From: Marinobacter subterrani
GTDB taxonomy: Bacteria; Pseudomonadota; Gammaproteobacteria; Pseudomonadales; Oleiphilaceae
Assembly: GCF_001045555.1 (NCBI RefSeq)
Contig: NZ_LFBU01000001.1
Location: forward strand, 2,232,001 to 2,296,000
Direction: 5' to 3'
DNA: 64,000 nt
This document shows, piece after piece, positions 35,084 through 43,306 of this stretch. Numbering within the stretch: the first letter of the stretch is position 1; every line of letters begins with the position of its first letter. Both the position numbers and the translations under genes were made by a program. The notes beneath the pieces are model-generated. The model was not told the origin of the DNA and ran no database searches. It saw only the letters and a program-made list of their open reading frames with translations.

Positions 35084-35509
35084 ATGAAACGCAATGCAAG
35101 CGCACACTGGGAAGGCAGCCTGAAGGATGGCAAGGGTACAGTTTCCACAGAAAGTGGCGTACTTTCAGAGCAGCAGTATTCCTTCAAAACCCGTTTTGAG
35201 AATGGCAAGGGAACCAACCCGGAGGAGCTGCTCGGCGCTGCCCATGCAGGCTGCTTTTCCATGGCATTGTCCATGATCCTGGGTGAGTCCGAGCATGTAC
35301 CTGACAGCATTGACACCAAGGCCAGTGTGACTCTGAGCCAAGGGAGCGACGGCTTCGAAATATCAGCCATCCATTTTGACGTTACTGCAAAAGTACCCGG
35401 AATTGGGCAGTCAGAATTCCTGGAGGCGGCCAACACCGCCAAGATGAACTGCCCGGTATCAAAAGCTCTGAAATCTGACATCACCATGGACATTCATCTG
35501 ACCGAGTAG
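35084..35509 (+). CDS. osmC: OsmC-family peroxiredoxin
   Basis: 141 residues from ATG 35084, with AAGGAGA upstream. HAGCFSMALSMILGE and MNCPVSKAL hold the two catalytic cysteines of OsmC, and KGTNPEELLGAAHAG is the family signature. It reduces organic hydroperoxides in the cytoplasm. It lies tail-to-tail with ohr, so two related peroxide enzymes are neighbours. The 290 bases before it (34794-35083) hold no gene that I can see. Confidence 0.93.
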   Translation: MKRNASAHWEGSLKDGKGTVSTESGVLSEQQYSFKTRFENGKGTNPEELLGAAHAGCFSMALSMILGESEHVPDSIDTKASVTLSQGSDGFEISAIHFDVTAKVPGIGQSEFLEAANTAKMNCPVSKALKSDITMDIHLTE

Positions 35510-35544
35510 CCCTGTCCGGTCCTTTAATCCATGGAAACCCGGTG

Positions 35545-35973
35545 TCAGTCGACCCGGTTGAGAGTTACATAGATGTTGCCACGGGTAGCGTTGGAATAGG
35601 GGCACACCTTATGGGCTTCATCAATCAGCTGCTTGGCCTGGGCATCGTCCATGCCCGGCAGGCTGATACGCAGCTCCACTTCAATACCGAACCCGCCGGG
35701 AATCTGACCAATACCGACAACGCCTTCAATAGAGGCATCTTCCGGTATTTTCAGCTTGTCACGGCCCGCCACAAACTTCATTGCCCCGATGAAGCACGCG
35801 GAGTAACCGGCCGCAAACAGCTGCTCCGGGTTCGTGCCTTTGCCGCCGGCACCGCCCAGTTCTTTGGGCGTCGACAGCTCAACGTCCAGAACGCCGTCGG
35901 AAGAAATGGCCCGGCCATCACGGCCGCCGGTTGCTTCTGCGTAGGCACGATATGCAACTTGTTCGATAGACAT
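35545..35973 (-). CDS. ohr: Organic hydroperoxide resistance protein Ohr
   Basis: 142 residues. [13 protein letters not shown] and [12 protein letters not shown] give the reactive and resolving cysteines of Ohr; [18 protein letters not shown] is the typical N-terminus. Ohr reduces organic and fatty-acid hydroperoxides with lipoylated partners. GAGGAGAGC precedes the ATG. It lies 40 bp after the OhrR-type gene on the same strand, the classical ohrR-ohr arrangement. Confidence 0.95.
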   Translation of the reverse strand: MSIEQVAYRAYAEATGGRDGRAISSDGVLDVELSTPKELGGAGGKGTNPEQLFAAGYSACFIGAMKFVAGRDKLKIPEDASIEGVVGIGQIPGGFGIEVELRISLPGMDDAQAKQLIDEAHKVCPYSNATRGNIYVTLNRVD

Positions 35974-36013
35974 AATGCTCTCCTCTTTGCTTGGTTCAGG
36001 CGAGAGCGCCCGG

Positions 36014-36508
36014 TCAGGCGATCTCTTCCAGATGATTGTCCAGATGACTGTGCAAGCGGTTCCTCAGGGCACAGAGCTGGGTTTTCAGGTCTTCAAGTTC
36101 GGTCAGTGAGCAACCAGAGGCGCTCGCTATCCGCTCAGGAATCCGCCCTGCCACTTCCTGCAGGCTCCGTCCTTTCTCGCTAAGTCGAATGATCACCTGC
36201 CTCTCGTCCTCAGGTGACCGATGCCGCTCCAACAACTTCTGTTTCTCCAGGCGTTTCACAAGCGGCGTCAGGGTGCCGTAATCCAGGAACAGACGCTCCT
36301 TGAGACCAGAGACCCGGATGCCGTCCTGTTCCCACAACACCAGCATCACCAGATACTGGGGATACGTCAGCCCCAGCTCCGACAACAACGGCTTATACAG
36401 CTTGGTCATGGCCAGCGACGCGGAATAGAGGGCGAAACACATCTGCCGGTCCAGCGTCAGCAGGTCGGCTCCGCGCTCCAATAGTTCTGAGGATTCAGGC
36501 TCTGGCAT
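36014..36508 (-). CDS. ohrR: MarR-family organic peroxide sensor OhrR
   Basis: 164 residues. The reactive Cys is at the N-terminal motif [13 protein letters not shown], as in OhrR. The winged helix spans about 60-115 ([20 protein letters not shown], then [16 protein letters not shown]). OhrR represses ohr until its Cys is oxidized by organic peroxide. A C-terminal His-rich tail ([13 protein letters not shown]) is slightly unusual. Its adjacency to ohr supports the call. Confidence 0.93.
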   Translation of the reverse strand: MPEPESSELLERGADLLTLDRQMCFALYSASLAMTKLYKPLLSELGLTYPQYLVMLVLWEQDGIRVSGLKERLFLDYGTLTPLVKRLEKQKLLERHRSPEDERQVIIRLSEKGRSLQEVAGRIPERIASASGCSLTELEDLKTQLCALRNRLHSHLDNHLEEIA

Positions 36509-36687
36509 ATAACTCGCTCACGATTACCTTGTGCACGATTTAAATTAGCGCAGTAAACTGCCGGATGCAACCCCAGTGCGATGAAACCAACGAGGGCGGA
36601 GCATGAATAGTACAAAAGGTATAAAGTTCATGATGAACCCGAATCCGGGCGACATCCGGGTCGCCTTTAGCCGGAGATAATCACGCT

Positions 36688-36891
36688 ATGGAAACCGCCA
36701 ACCTGTTTTGGGGACTGCTGTTCAGCTCCATCGGAATCGGTTATTTCATTTACGGGCGAAGGCAGTCAAACCTGGTCGCCCGTTACTGCGGGATAGCCCT
36801 GATGCTGTACCCTTACCTGGTAACCAATACCCTTGCCCTGGTGGCTGTTGGCATTGTGCTGATGCTAGCGCCCCGGTTTATTGATATCTGA
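36688..36891 (+). CDS. Small two-helix membrane protein
   Basis: 67 residues with two or three hydrophobic segments (LFWGLLFSSIGIGYFIYG; YCGIALMLYPYLVTNTLALV, AVGIVLMLAPRF). The ATG follows CCGGAGATAATCACGCT, where GGAG is a plausible ribosome site. Similar short proteins are common in marine gammaproteobacteria without known role. The following pseudogene starts 25 bases later. Confidence 0.65.
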   Translation: METANLFWGLLFSSIGIGYFIYGRRQSNLVARYCGIALMLYPYLVTNTLALVAVGIVLMLAPRFIDI

Positions 36892-36916
36892 TGATCACAC
36901 TTTTGGAGGCCACAGC

Positions 36917-37071
36917 ATGATTGTCGTCACTCTGTCGCAACCAGGCGGATTGGATAATCTTGAGATCATTGACCGGTCATTGACCACTCATTCGCATTGA
37001 AAGATATTGCGGATGCATTCCGCTACGAGGAGTCTGGCAAGCATTTCGGCAAGATCTGTCTGGAGTTTTAG
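36917..37071 (+). pseudogene. Ends-only remnant of a zinc-type alcohol dehydrogenase/quinone oxidoreductase (MDR) gene
   Basis: The first frame gives MIVVTLSQPGGLDNLEIID, the usual MDR N-terminus, and stops after 27 codons. In another frame, right after it, LKDIADAFRYEESGKHFGKI followed by CLEF and stop is a typical MDR C-terminus. About 270 codons between are missing. GGAGG stands before the ATG. The rest of the gap to the next gene is the PEP-CTERM promoter region. Confidence 0.75.
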
Positions 37072-37179
37072 GGCGGGAACTCGCCGATGCCTGCCATCCG
37101 ACGTCGACCCGTCGAATATTTTTACAGCTGAAAATTTGCAAAAAATCCAGGTTATTGATTCCCGTAGCTTCGGTGCCAT

Positions 37180-37195
37180 TGGCCTGGAAAATGCT
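37180..37195 (+). promoter_or_regulatory. Sigma-54-like promoter of PEP-CTERM gene, copy 2
   Basis: TGGCCTG-GAAA-ATGCT keeps the GG and GC pairs 10 bases apart, as sigma-54 requires, and matches TGGC and TGCW. The start codon is 52 bp after its first base, leaving a leader of about 25 bases. An AAAATCCAGGTTATTGATT element about 35 bp upstream is shared with copy 1 and could be an activator site. Confidence 0.55.
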
Positions 37196-37231
37196 TCATT
37201 CATAATGAGCCCACAACATGGAAGGTTCATT

Positions 37232-37390
37232 ATGAAATACCTCATCACTGGATTGATCGTCTCAATGCTCTCTGCAACTGCTCTCGCCGGTATCGTACCA
37301 CCTCCGGTTTCGGTTCCGGAACCCGGCATTCTGGGATTATTTGCAGCGAGTGTGGCAGCACTCTATGTCGTCAGGAAGTTTCGTAAGTAG
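37232..37390 (+). CDS. PEP-CTERM microprotein, copy 2 (52 residues)
   Basis: Start at ATG 37232, preceded by GGAAGGTTC. A 19-20 residue signal peptide (MKYLITGLIVSMLSATALAG) leads to a short linker (IVPPPVSV), PEPG, a single hydrophobic helix and RKFRK. It is a complete PEP-CTERM protein with virtually no passenger region. Differences from copy 1 are mostly conservative, which suggests selection at protein level. The sorting signal implies an exosortase elsewhere in the genome. Confidence 0.8.
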   Translation: MKYLITGLIVSMLSATALAGIVPPPVSVPEPGILGLFAASVAALYVVRKFRK

Positions 37391-37477
37391 TGCTTTTCCA
37401 CAACAAAACCTTTTACAGGTAGCAGGGACAAGGAAAGCAGGGACGCTGCAGTTCCAGAAGGGCCCTAATAAAATGCC

Positions 37478-38257
37478 ATGGCCGCTTATCAGATTCTGTA
37501 CCTGATCAGTATTCCGCTGGTTGTTGCAGCGGAATATCGCTTCACCCGAAACGAGCTTGTCCGCGATCGTTACGATCGCTGGTTTAACAACCTGAGCCTG
37601 GGCTTTATCAACGAGGCCCTTCTTCTTGCCTCTCCGGTATGGATTTCCCTGTTTCTGCTACCAGCGTCACCTTCTCCCCGCCTAAACCCATTGCTGGCGG
37701 CCCTGATTGCTTTCCTGGTTCTGGATTTGGTCAGCTACTGGCTCCACCGCGCATACCACCACTTCAGCGCGCTCTGGCGACTGCATCGCGTGCACCACTG
37801 TGACCTTGAACTGGATTATTCAACGACCTTTCGTCACCACCCAGGGGAAGTCCTTGTCAGTTTGCTCGTTATCTATCTGCTGATGGCAACACTGGCCCTG
37901 GCACCCAGTCAGGTCATCCCCTATGTGATTGCAGTCAAGGCCGCTCAGCTTCTGGCCCACTCGAATATCCGCCTGAACACCCGTGCAGAGTCCCTGATCA
38001 ACCTCTTTTTCGTGACACCGGGCACGCATCAGTATCACCACTCAAGACAACAACCCGAGACCGATTCCAACTTCGGGGAGGTTTTGACTGTCTGGGACCG
38101 GCTGTTTGGCACCTATACCTGCCCTCTTTGCTCCCCGACGCCTTCAGGTTTTGGCCTGAACGAGTTTTCAGAGGCCAGCGACCAGCAACTTGGCGCGCTA
38201 CTGGCAATGCCCGTAAGGCCCTTCAGGAAAAAAGGAACCGGTAGCAGGCATGGGTAG
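37478..38257 (+). CDS. Sterol desaturase/fatty acid hydroxylase-superfamily membrane protein
   Basis: 259 residues with four or five membrane helices and the di-iron histidine boxes: YWLHRAYHH (about 88-96), LHRVHHCDLELDYST (about 104) and THQYHHSRQQPETDSNFGE (about 188). This is the superfamily of sterol desaturases and fatty-acid hydroxylases, acting on membrane lipids. ARN/TRNEL..DRYDRWFNNL near residue 25-45 is shared with the collapsed copy. It follows the PEP-CTERM gene by 87 bp. The substrate is unknown. Confidence 0.9.
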   Translation: MAAYQILYLISIPLVVAAEYRFTRNELVRDRYDRWFNNLSLGFINEALLLASPVWISLFLLPASPSPRLNPLLAALIAFLVLDLVSYWLHRAYHHFSALWRLHRVHHCDLELDYSTTFRHHPGEVLVSLLVIYLLMATLALAPSQVIPYVIAVKAAQLLAHSNIRLNTRAESLINLFFVTPGTHQYHHSRQQPETDSNFGEVLTVWDRLFGTYTCPLCSPTPSGFGLNEFSEASDQQLGALLAMPVRPFRKKGTGSRHG

Positions 38258-38461
38258 GTTGCTTATAGGCCCCGCTCTTTCCGCTCCGAATGTGGCGGAA
38301 TCGATATGATGAAGCTCCCTGAAACATTAAGGTAGACCCTGAGCCTGTGACTAATTTCCGGTTCACCGAACTCTGACCAGACCTTCCGGCAGTGAACCAA
38401 AAACCCATTTCCAGACTACTCTTCCTACCTGGCCATTTTTCAATGCGAACGGAGCTTGCAC

Positions 38462-39130
38462 ATGATTACAGTTCACCACCTCAACAATTCCCGCTCACAA
38501 CGCATTCTCTGGATGCTGGAAGAGCTCGGCGTGCCCTATGAGATCAAACGCTACGAGCGTGACCCGAAAACCATGCTGGCACCGGAGAGCCTGAAGAAGG
38601 TTCACCCGCTGGGCAAATCCCCGGTGATTACCGACGGTGATCTGGTGGTCGCGGAATCCGGTGCCATTATCGAATACCTTGCCCACACCTACGGCAAAGA
38701 CACCATGCTGCCGGAGGATGGCGGCCAGGCGTGGCTCGATTACACCTACTGGTTGCATTACGCCGAAGGGTCCCTGATGCCGCCGCTGGTGATGCGCCTG
38801 GTGTTCGAGAAAATAAAAACCAGCCCCATGCCGTTCTTCATCAAGCCAGTGGCCAAAGGCATTTCCGACAAAACCAATGAGACCTTCATCGGACCGATGA
38901 TCAAGACCCACCTCGATTTTGTCGAAGACCATCTGGCAAAAAACACCTGGTTTCTGGGAGACAACCTAAGCGCGGCGGACATCCAGATGAGCTTCCCGCT
39001 GGAAGCCTCCGTAGCCCGCGGCATCGTCGGCAGGAACCGGCCCCATATCACCGCCTGGGTGGAACGGGTGCATGCGAGGCCGGCCTACCGGCAGGCACTG
39101 GAAAAGGGCGGAAAATACGATTTTGCCTGA
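38462..39130 (+). CDS. Glutathione S-transferase family protein
   Basis: 222 residues from ATG 38462, with CGGAG seven bases upstream. The thioredoxin-like N-domain (residues 1-80) has HHLNNSRSQRILWMLEELGV and the glutathione-contact element VVAESGAIIEYLA. The helical C-domain ends in DNLSAADIQMSFPLEA, the usual N-capping box. It resembles GST proteins found widely in proteobacteria. Role unknown. An almost fully deleted twin lies at 33508. Confidence 0.92.
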   Translation: MITVHHLNNSRSQRILWMLEELGVPYEIKRYERDPKTMLAPESLKKVHPLGKSPVITDGDLVVAESGAIIEYLAHTYGKDTMLPEDGGQAWLDYTYWLHYAEGSLMPPLVMRLVFEKIKTSPMPFFIKPVAKGISDKTNETFIGPMIKTHLDFVEDHLAKNTWFLGDNLSAADIQMSFPLEASVARGIVGRNRPHITAWVERVHARPAYRQALEKGGKYDFA

Positions 39131-39181
39131 ACCAGCGAGCCGATGATACCGACCGCAAAGTACCGAAACTGATGAGGGCAG

Positions 39182-40873
39182 CTACCTGTTACCCGTCAGT
39201 AGAAGATCCGGATTAAAGCCCATGACCACCGCGCCCCAGTGCTTGCCGTTCACATACACGGGAATCGAGAGATCATTCAGAATTTCTCCCGTATCGCGGA
39301 TATAGGTCTGCAGCAGGAACCGTTCGGTGTGGCTGGCTCGCCGTTGTTCCGTTTCGTTGCTGTTATAGAGCCGCTGATCACGGCTGAAGAGAAGGTCTTT
39401 TTCACGATCACCGGTGATTGGCTGCGACGTTGCTTTGTGGTGAACCGGAATGTAACCATTGGCGTCCAACAACAGGCTGTAAATCGTACCGTCAAAGCGC
39501 TCTTTACTGCGGTCGGTCAAATCCTGGAGCGCCTGTTTGAAACGATCGACGAATCGGGTCCGGTACTTTTGTGGCCAGGTATTCGGCACCGGTTCATAAC
39601 GGCGGTCAAAGATGTCAACGCCTTGCTGGGCCAGCTCATTGAGCCTGTTCTCGAATTCTGCCGCCAGCGCCTGACGCTCTTCCAGAATTTCCTCGAACGC
39701 GCCTCGCCCGATTCGGTAGCGGGCCAACAACGCCATTGAGGCCTCGGTAGCCTTGCGCAGTTGCTCGGAGTAGGCGTCCGATTCGGCGATTTCCCTCGCC
39801 AGTTCACGGCCAAGTTGATGAATCTGGTTGCCGTGCTCGTGCACCTGACGATTGGTAATACTGACCTCCTCCACTGAGGAGGTAATCGAGAGCAGCTCTT
39901 CGTGCGCCTGCTCGATGTACTGCAGCATGTCGCCAAACTGGGATGCTGTCGAGGTGACGTCCTTGCGGGCCTGATCGGTGTGCTCCAGCAACTGTGCGGT
40001 GTCCTTTTCGGTGCGAACAACCCGGGAATCCATATCGCTGATGATCTGATTCACGTCACCCGTGGCCGACGCAATCTTCTGGGCGAGTTGGCGCACTTCA
40101 TCGGCCACCACAGCAAAGCCACGACCGGCCTCGCCCGCGCGGGCCGCCTCGATGGCGGCATTCAACGCCAACAGATTGGTCTGGTCTGAGAACCCCTGCA
40201 CCATCTCCAGAATCTTGCCGATTTTACCCGCGCTCTCGCTGAGGCCTGCCACCGTCTCGCGGAAGGTCAGCAACTGGTCATTAACCTGCCGGATTTGTTC
40301 CGCCACCTGAGAAAGCGCCTGATTGGACTGCCGCACGCCGTCAAGATTCCGGGAATTGAGCTCCGAAACCGATCCGGTTCGCTGGGTAATGTCCTCCAGG
40401 GCGGTGGCACCCTCGCCACTGGACTGGGCAATCAGCTCCGAGACTTCTTCCTGCTTGCTGGCGCTCTGCTGTGCCTCGCCGGTGAGCTTGCGCAGCCGCG
40501 CGGACTGCACCGCCACCTGCACCGCATGATGGCGCAGATCTGACAGCGCGCTCCGCATGCTGACCAACAGCTCATTGTGCTCTCTGGCAATCCGCCCTGC
40601 CTGGCCGGAGCCGACTGGCTGGTCCCTGGATATATCGAGCACCCCCTGGCCCGCGCCGGAGTCCGTCTGCGTTTCGGCACTGGCCGACCGATCACGGCCC
40701 AGCCACCAGGCCAATCCCGTTATCAGAAAAGCCAGCCCAAACCCGATCAGGGCAAAAGCCGGCACCACCACAACCAGTGCAAACAGGGCCAGAACCAAAA
40801 CGCTGCTGACGCGGCATGCCCAGGGTTGCCATAGACGACCTTCTGAAGCGACTGCATTCATTGTTGTTTTCAC
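39182..40873 (-). CDS. Methyl-accepting chemotaxis protein with C-terminal sensor region
   Basis: 563 residues. A double membrane segment (about 20-60) is followed directly by a coiled coil and the signalling domain, whose hairpin tip is [20 protein letters not shown], then [17 protein letters not shown]. There is no periplasmic sensor. Instead about 150 residues follow the signalling domain ([40 protein letters not shown]), resembling the ligand-binding half of a PAS/Cache-type domain in the cytoplasm. It likely senses an internal signal. It is monocistronic and separates the transferase and lipoprotein B. Confidence 0.92.
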   Translation of the reverse strand: MKTTMNAVASEGRLWQPWACRVSSVLVLALFALVVVVPAFALIGFGLAFLITGLAWWLGRDRSASAETQTDSGAGQGVLDISRDQPVGSGQAGRIAREHNELLVSMRSALSDLRHHAVQVAVQSARLRKLTGEAQQSASKQEEVSELIAQSSGEGATALEDITQRTGSVSELNSRNLDGVRQSNQALSQVAEQIRQVNDQLLTFRETVAGLSESAGKIGKILEMVQGFSDQTNLLALNAAIEAARAGEAGRGFAVVADEVRQLAQKIASATGDVNQIISDMDSRVVRTEKDTAQLLEHTDQARKDVTSTASQFGDMLQYIEQAHEELLSITSSVEEVSITNRQVHEHGNQIHQLGRELAREIAESDAYSEQLRKATEASMALLARYRIGRGAFEEILEERQALAAEFENRLNELAQQGVDIFDRRYEPVPNTWPQKYRTRFVDRFKQALQDLTDRSKERFDGTIYSLLLDANGYIPVHHKATSQPITGDREKDLLFSRDQRLYNSNETEQRRASHTERFLLQTYIRDTGEILNDLSIPVYVNGKHWGAVVMGFNPDLLLTGNR

Positions 40874-41166
40874 TCTCTGCAGGAAACAGTATTTTTTGGT
40901 TATCGGCAGGGCTCACCAGAACTTCAGCGCATTTTCGGCTCCACCACAACTGCAAGCCGAGTAGCTTCTGGTGGAATGGCCCGGAGGAAATCAATCAGTC
41001 CCGGTTGGCCCTGGTGTCGATATGCTTCACACACCCTCGACCTCAACCTGTAAACAAAAATTCCAAGCCGCTGAATCAAAACAAAAAATTAATCTTGGCT
41101 CTGATATTGCGGCATTACAGAAGACCGACAAACTACCTTACGGTTGTCGCGTCACGGAGGTGTGCA

Positions 41167-41991
41167 ATGCTAAGAAGGACGCTGTACCCCGGTTTTGCAG
41201 CAATAACCCTATGCACCAGTCTAATTTTGAGCGCCTGCGGGGGCAGTTCGAGCAGCACCACTACCACCTCAGGTGGTGCCCCTACCACACTGAAAGCCGG
41301 TCTGTATGAGGCGAAAATACTGTACGTAAATGGCGCCCCTCCGAAAGCCGCGACCACTTATCTGAGCCCTACGGGAAATTTTGCCGCTGTTTTTGGAGGC
41401 AGCGCCGGGCTTACTCTTGGCAATCTCGCCTTTGCTAACATGAGGATCAGCGGGACTAGCCATGATTACCGCCAACTAGATCCTGGCCAGCCAGATCCTA
41501 AAGGCTTTTTTGAAGATAAGGGCGCCGAGCAAGGAGTCATAACCGGGACGATCACCTCTCAGGGGTCGGCTACCTTTTCGACCGCCGACGCTTCGGGCCA
41601 GGTGAATACCAACGTCACCTTGCAGCGAATAAACTCGCTCAGCGATCTGGGCATCTCTCTGGGCACAGCCTCCGGCACTTATGTCTCTAGAGAGGAGGGG
41701 CAGCCGGATGTATCCCTGACTGTGGATGGAAACGGCTCTTTGTACTCTGAGTACTACAAGCAGGCTACGGGTTGCGTCCTTCAAGGAACCGAAACCGTTT
41801 CAATCCCCGATACTTCGATTAATGTCTTCAACATCACCTACACGATGTCCAACTGCAACAACGATAACGTTAATCGCAATGGCGAGTACTCCGGCGTCGG
41901 ATTTTTTGGCCCGACGCAAGATCAAAGAATGCAAATGGTTTTCGCAGCTGATAACGGAACGGTGGCCATGCGGTTCGATGGCGTCAAATAG
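41167..41991 (+). CDS. Lipoprotein, paralogue B
   Basis: 274 residues from ATG 41167 with GGAGGTG upstream. The signal peptide ends in lipobox LILSACGG. After a Ser/Thr linker the domain aligns along its length with lipoprotein A at 33981 (LKAGLYEAKILYVNGA, TYLSPTGNFAAVFGGSAGLT, FNITYTMSNCN, EYSGVGFFGP), with short insertions (LDPGQ and REEG). Both keep the two C-terminal cysteines. The long open frame upstream of this ATG is not part of the gene. Family not recognised. Confidence 0.88.
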   Translation: MLRRTLYPGFAAITLCTSLILSACGGSSSSTTTTSGGAPTTLKAGLYEAKILYVNGAPPKAATTYLSPTGNFAAVFGGSAGLTLGNLAFANMRISGTSHDYRQLDPGQPDPKGFFEDKGAEQGVITGTITSQGSATFSTADASGQVNTNVTLQRINSLSDLGISLGTASGTYVSREEGQPDVSLTVDGNGSLYSEYYKQATGCVLQGTETVSIPDTSINVFNITYTMSNCNNDNVNRNGEYSGVGFFGPTQDQRMQMVFAADNGTVAMRFDGVK

Positions 41992-42025
41992 ATCCAGGCT
42001 GCACCAGCCTTTCAATCGAGTTTGA

Positions 42026-43168
42026 TCAAAGCGACTGTCGCATGATGCTTTCTATGGCTTCGGTTGATAACTCAACCGGATTGGCCTTCACGGAGGAGGA
42101 GCTGGCTGCCGCCTGCGAGGCAGACATAATGTGATCTTCGGTCACACCAATCGACGCAAGCCCGGGCAAACCGTTCCGGGCAATCCACTCGCGAAAGCGT
42201 GGCAACGCCTGGTCCGGGGACGCCTCAAATACCTCAGCAATCCAGCCAATCACCTGCTCAATACGGGCCTTCTGGCCAGCGTCAACCACGCTATCCCGGT
42301 TTGCCGCAATTCCGGCCGGCAACAGGGCGCCGCAAATGGCGCCATGGGGCGCGCCACATAAACCGCCCAGCGGCCCGGCGATGCCATGCACGACACCCAG
42401 CCCCGAGTTGGCCAGCGCAAGCCCGCCAAACAGGCTTACCTGGGCCAGGGCGTCACGTGCCTGCCTGCTTTCACTCTCCATCAACTGCTTCAGGGCCAGA
42501 AGCCCCTTGGGAATCGCCTCTTTACATAACATGTCCGTGAACAGGTTTGCGCGCGACGAAAGGTAGGGCTCGATGACCTGGGTGATCGCATCCAGCCCGG
42601 AATGCAGGCTGACGTGCCTGGGGCAGTTGTCAGTAAGTGACGGGTCCACCAGAGCAAGGTCAGGCAGTAACTGGTTATCCCTCAGGCTTACCTTGCGACG
42701 GGCTTCCGGAATATCGATCACAGCGTTCCGGGTAACTTCGGCCCCGGTTCCCGACGTGGTGGGAACCAGGATCAGAGGCAGTCGCCTGGCGGCTAATGGC
42801 AGGCCGTCGCCGACCACCTCCAGATGCGCCATCAACTCGGTCTGCCCTGGCAGCATGGCCGCAAGTACCTTGGCTGAATCCATCACAGAGCCGCCGCCAA
42901 TGCCAAGGACCAGGTCGACACCCAGTGATTTGCCCTGAGCAATAGCGGCAATCAATGTCTCCAGGTCCGGCTCCTTTCCAACCGACAGTGTCTGCACGAT
43001 ATCGACTGCCGTAAGCGACTCGAATACCCCAGCGAGCCTTGCGGGATTGCTGCCGTGCACAACCAGAACCCGGCCACCAAGGTTTGCGGCCCGTCTGTTA
43101 AGTTGGGCTATCTGACCCCGCCCGAATACAATCTCGGTGGGGGTGACCAAATTGAAAGCACCTGACAT
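42026..43168 (-). CDS. Iron-containing alcohol dehydrogenase
   Basis: About 380 residues from the ATG at 43168; a GTG 12 codons upstream has no ribosome site. Nucleotide-binding VLGIGGGSVMDSAKVLAAML and the metal site SLHSGLDAITQVIEPYLS, with GLGVVHGIAGPLGGLCGAPH carrying the further His ligands, identify a group III iron-dependent dehydrogenase. The family oxidizes or reduces small alcohols and aldehydes. Substrate unknown. Confidence 0.92.
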   Translation of the reverse strand: MSGAFNLVTPTEIVFGRGQIAQLNRRAANLGGRVLVVHGSNPARLAGVFESLTAVDIVQTLSVGKEPDLETLIAAIAQGKSLGVDLVLGIGGGSVMDSAKVLAAMLPGQTELMAHLEVVGDGLPLAARRLPLILVPTTSGTGAEVTRNAVIDIPEARRKVSLRDNQLLPDLALVDPSLTDNCPRHVSLHSGLDAITQVIEPYLSSRANLFTDMLCKEAIPKGLLALKQLMESESRQARDALAQVSLFGGLALANSGLGVVHGIAGPLGGLCGAPHGAICGALLPAGIAANRDSVVDAGQKARIEQVIGWIAEVFEASPDQALPRFREWIARNGLPGLASIGVTEDHIMSASQAAASSSSVKANPVELSTEAIESIMRQSL

Positions 43169-43306
43169 AGAACAATTACCCAGCGGATAGGAACAGATGC
43201 CCACTTTATTTCAAGCAGACACTCAAATCGAATTACGGTCAAAATCCGGCATGTCTACCCTGGTCGTGCAGCGATTCCGGCTCTACCCCGCTAGCGAGCC
43301 CCATTC

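Larger units (their letters stand above)
37095..39130 (+). repeat. Duplicated block, copy 2 (intact)
   Basis: Homologous to 32620-33567, from the upstream AAAATCCAGGTTATTGATT element through PEP-CTERM, desaturase, spacer and glutathione transferase. A lipoprotein paralogue follows each copy, directly after copy 1 and after an intervening chemoreceptor in copy 2, so the original duplication may have reached that far. Confidence 0.8.

Noticed and set aside
40816..41166. N-terminal extension of lipoprotein B to an ATG at 40816
   Set aside because: The lipoprotein signal peptide and GGAGGTG site fix the start at 41167; the upstream part also overlaps the 5' end of the chemoreceptor gene.
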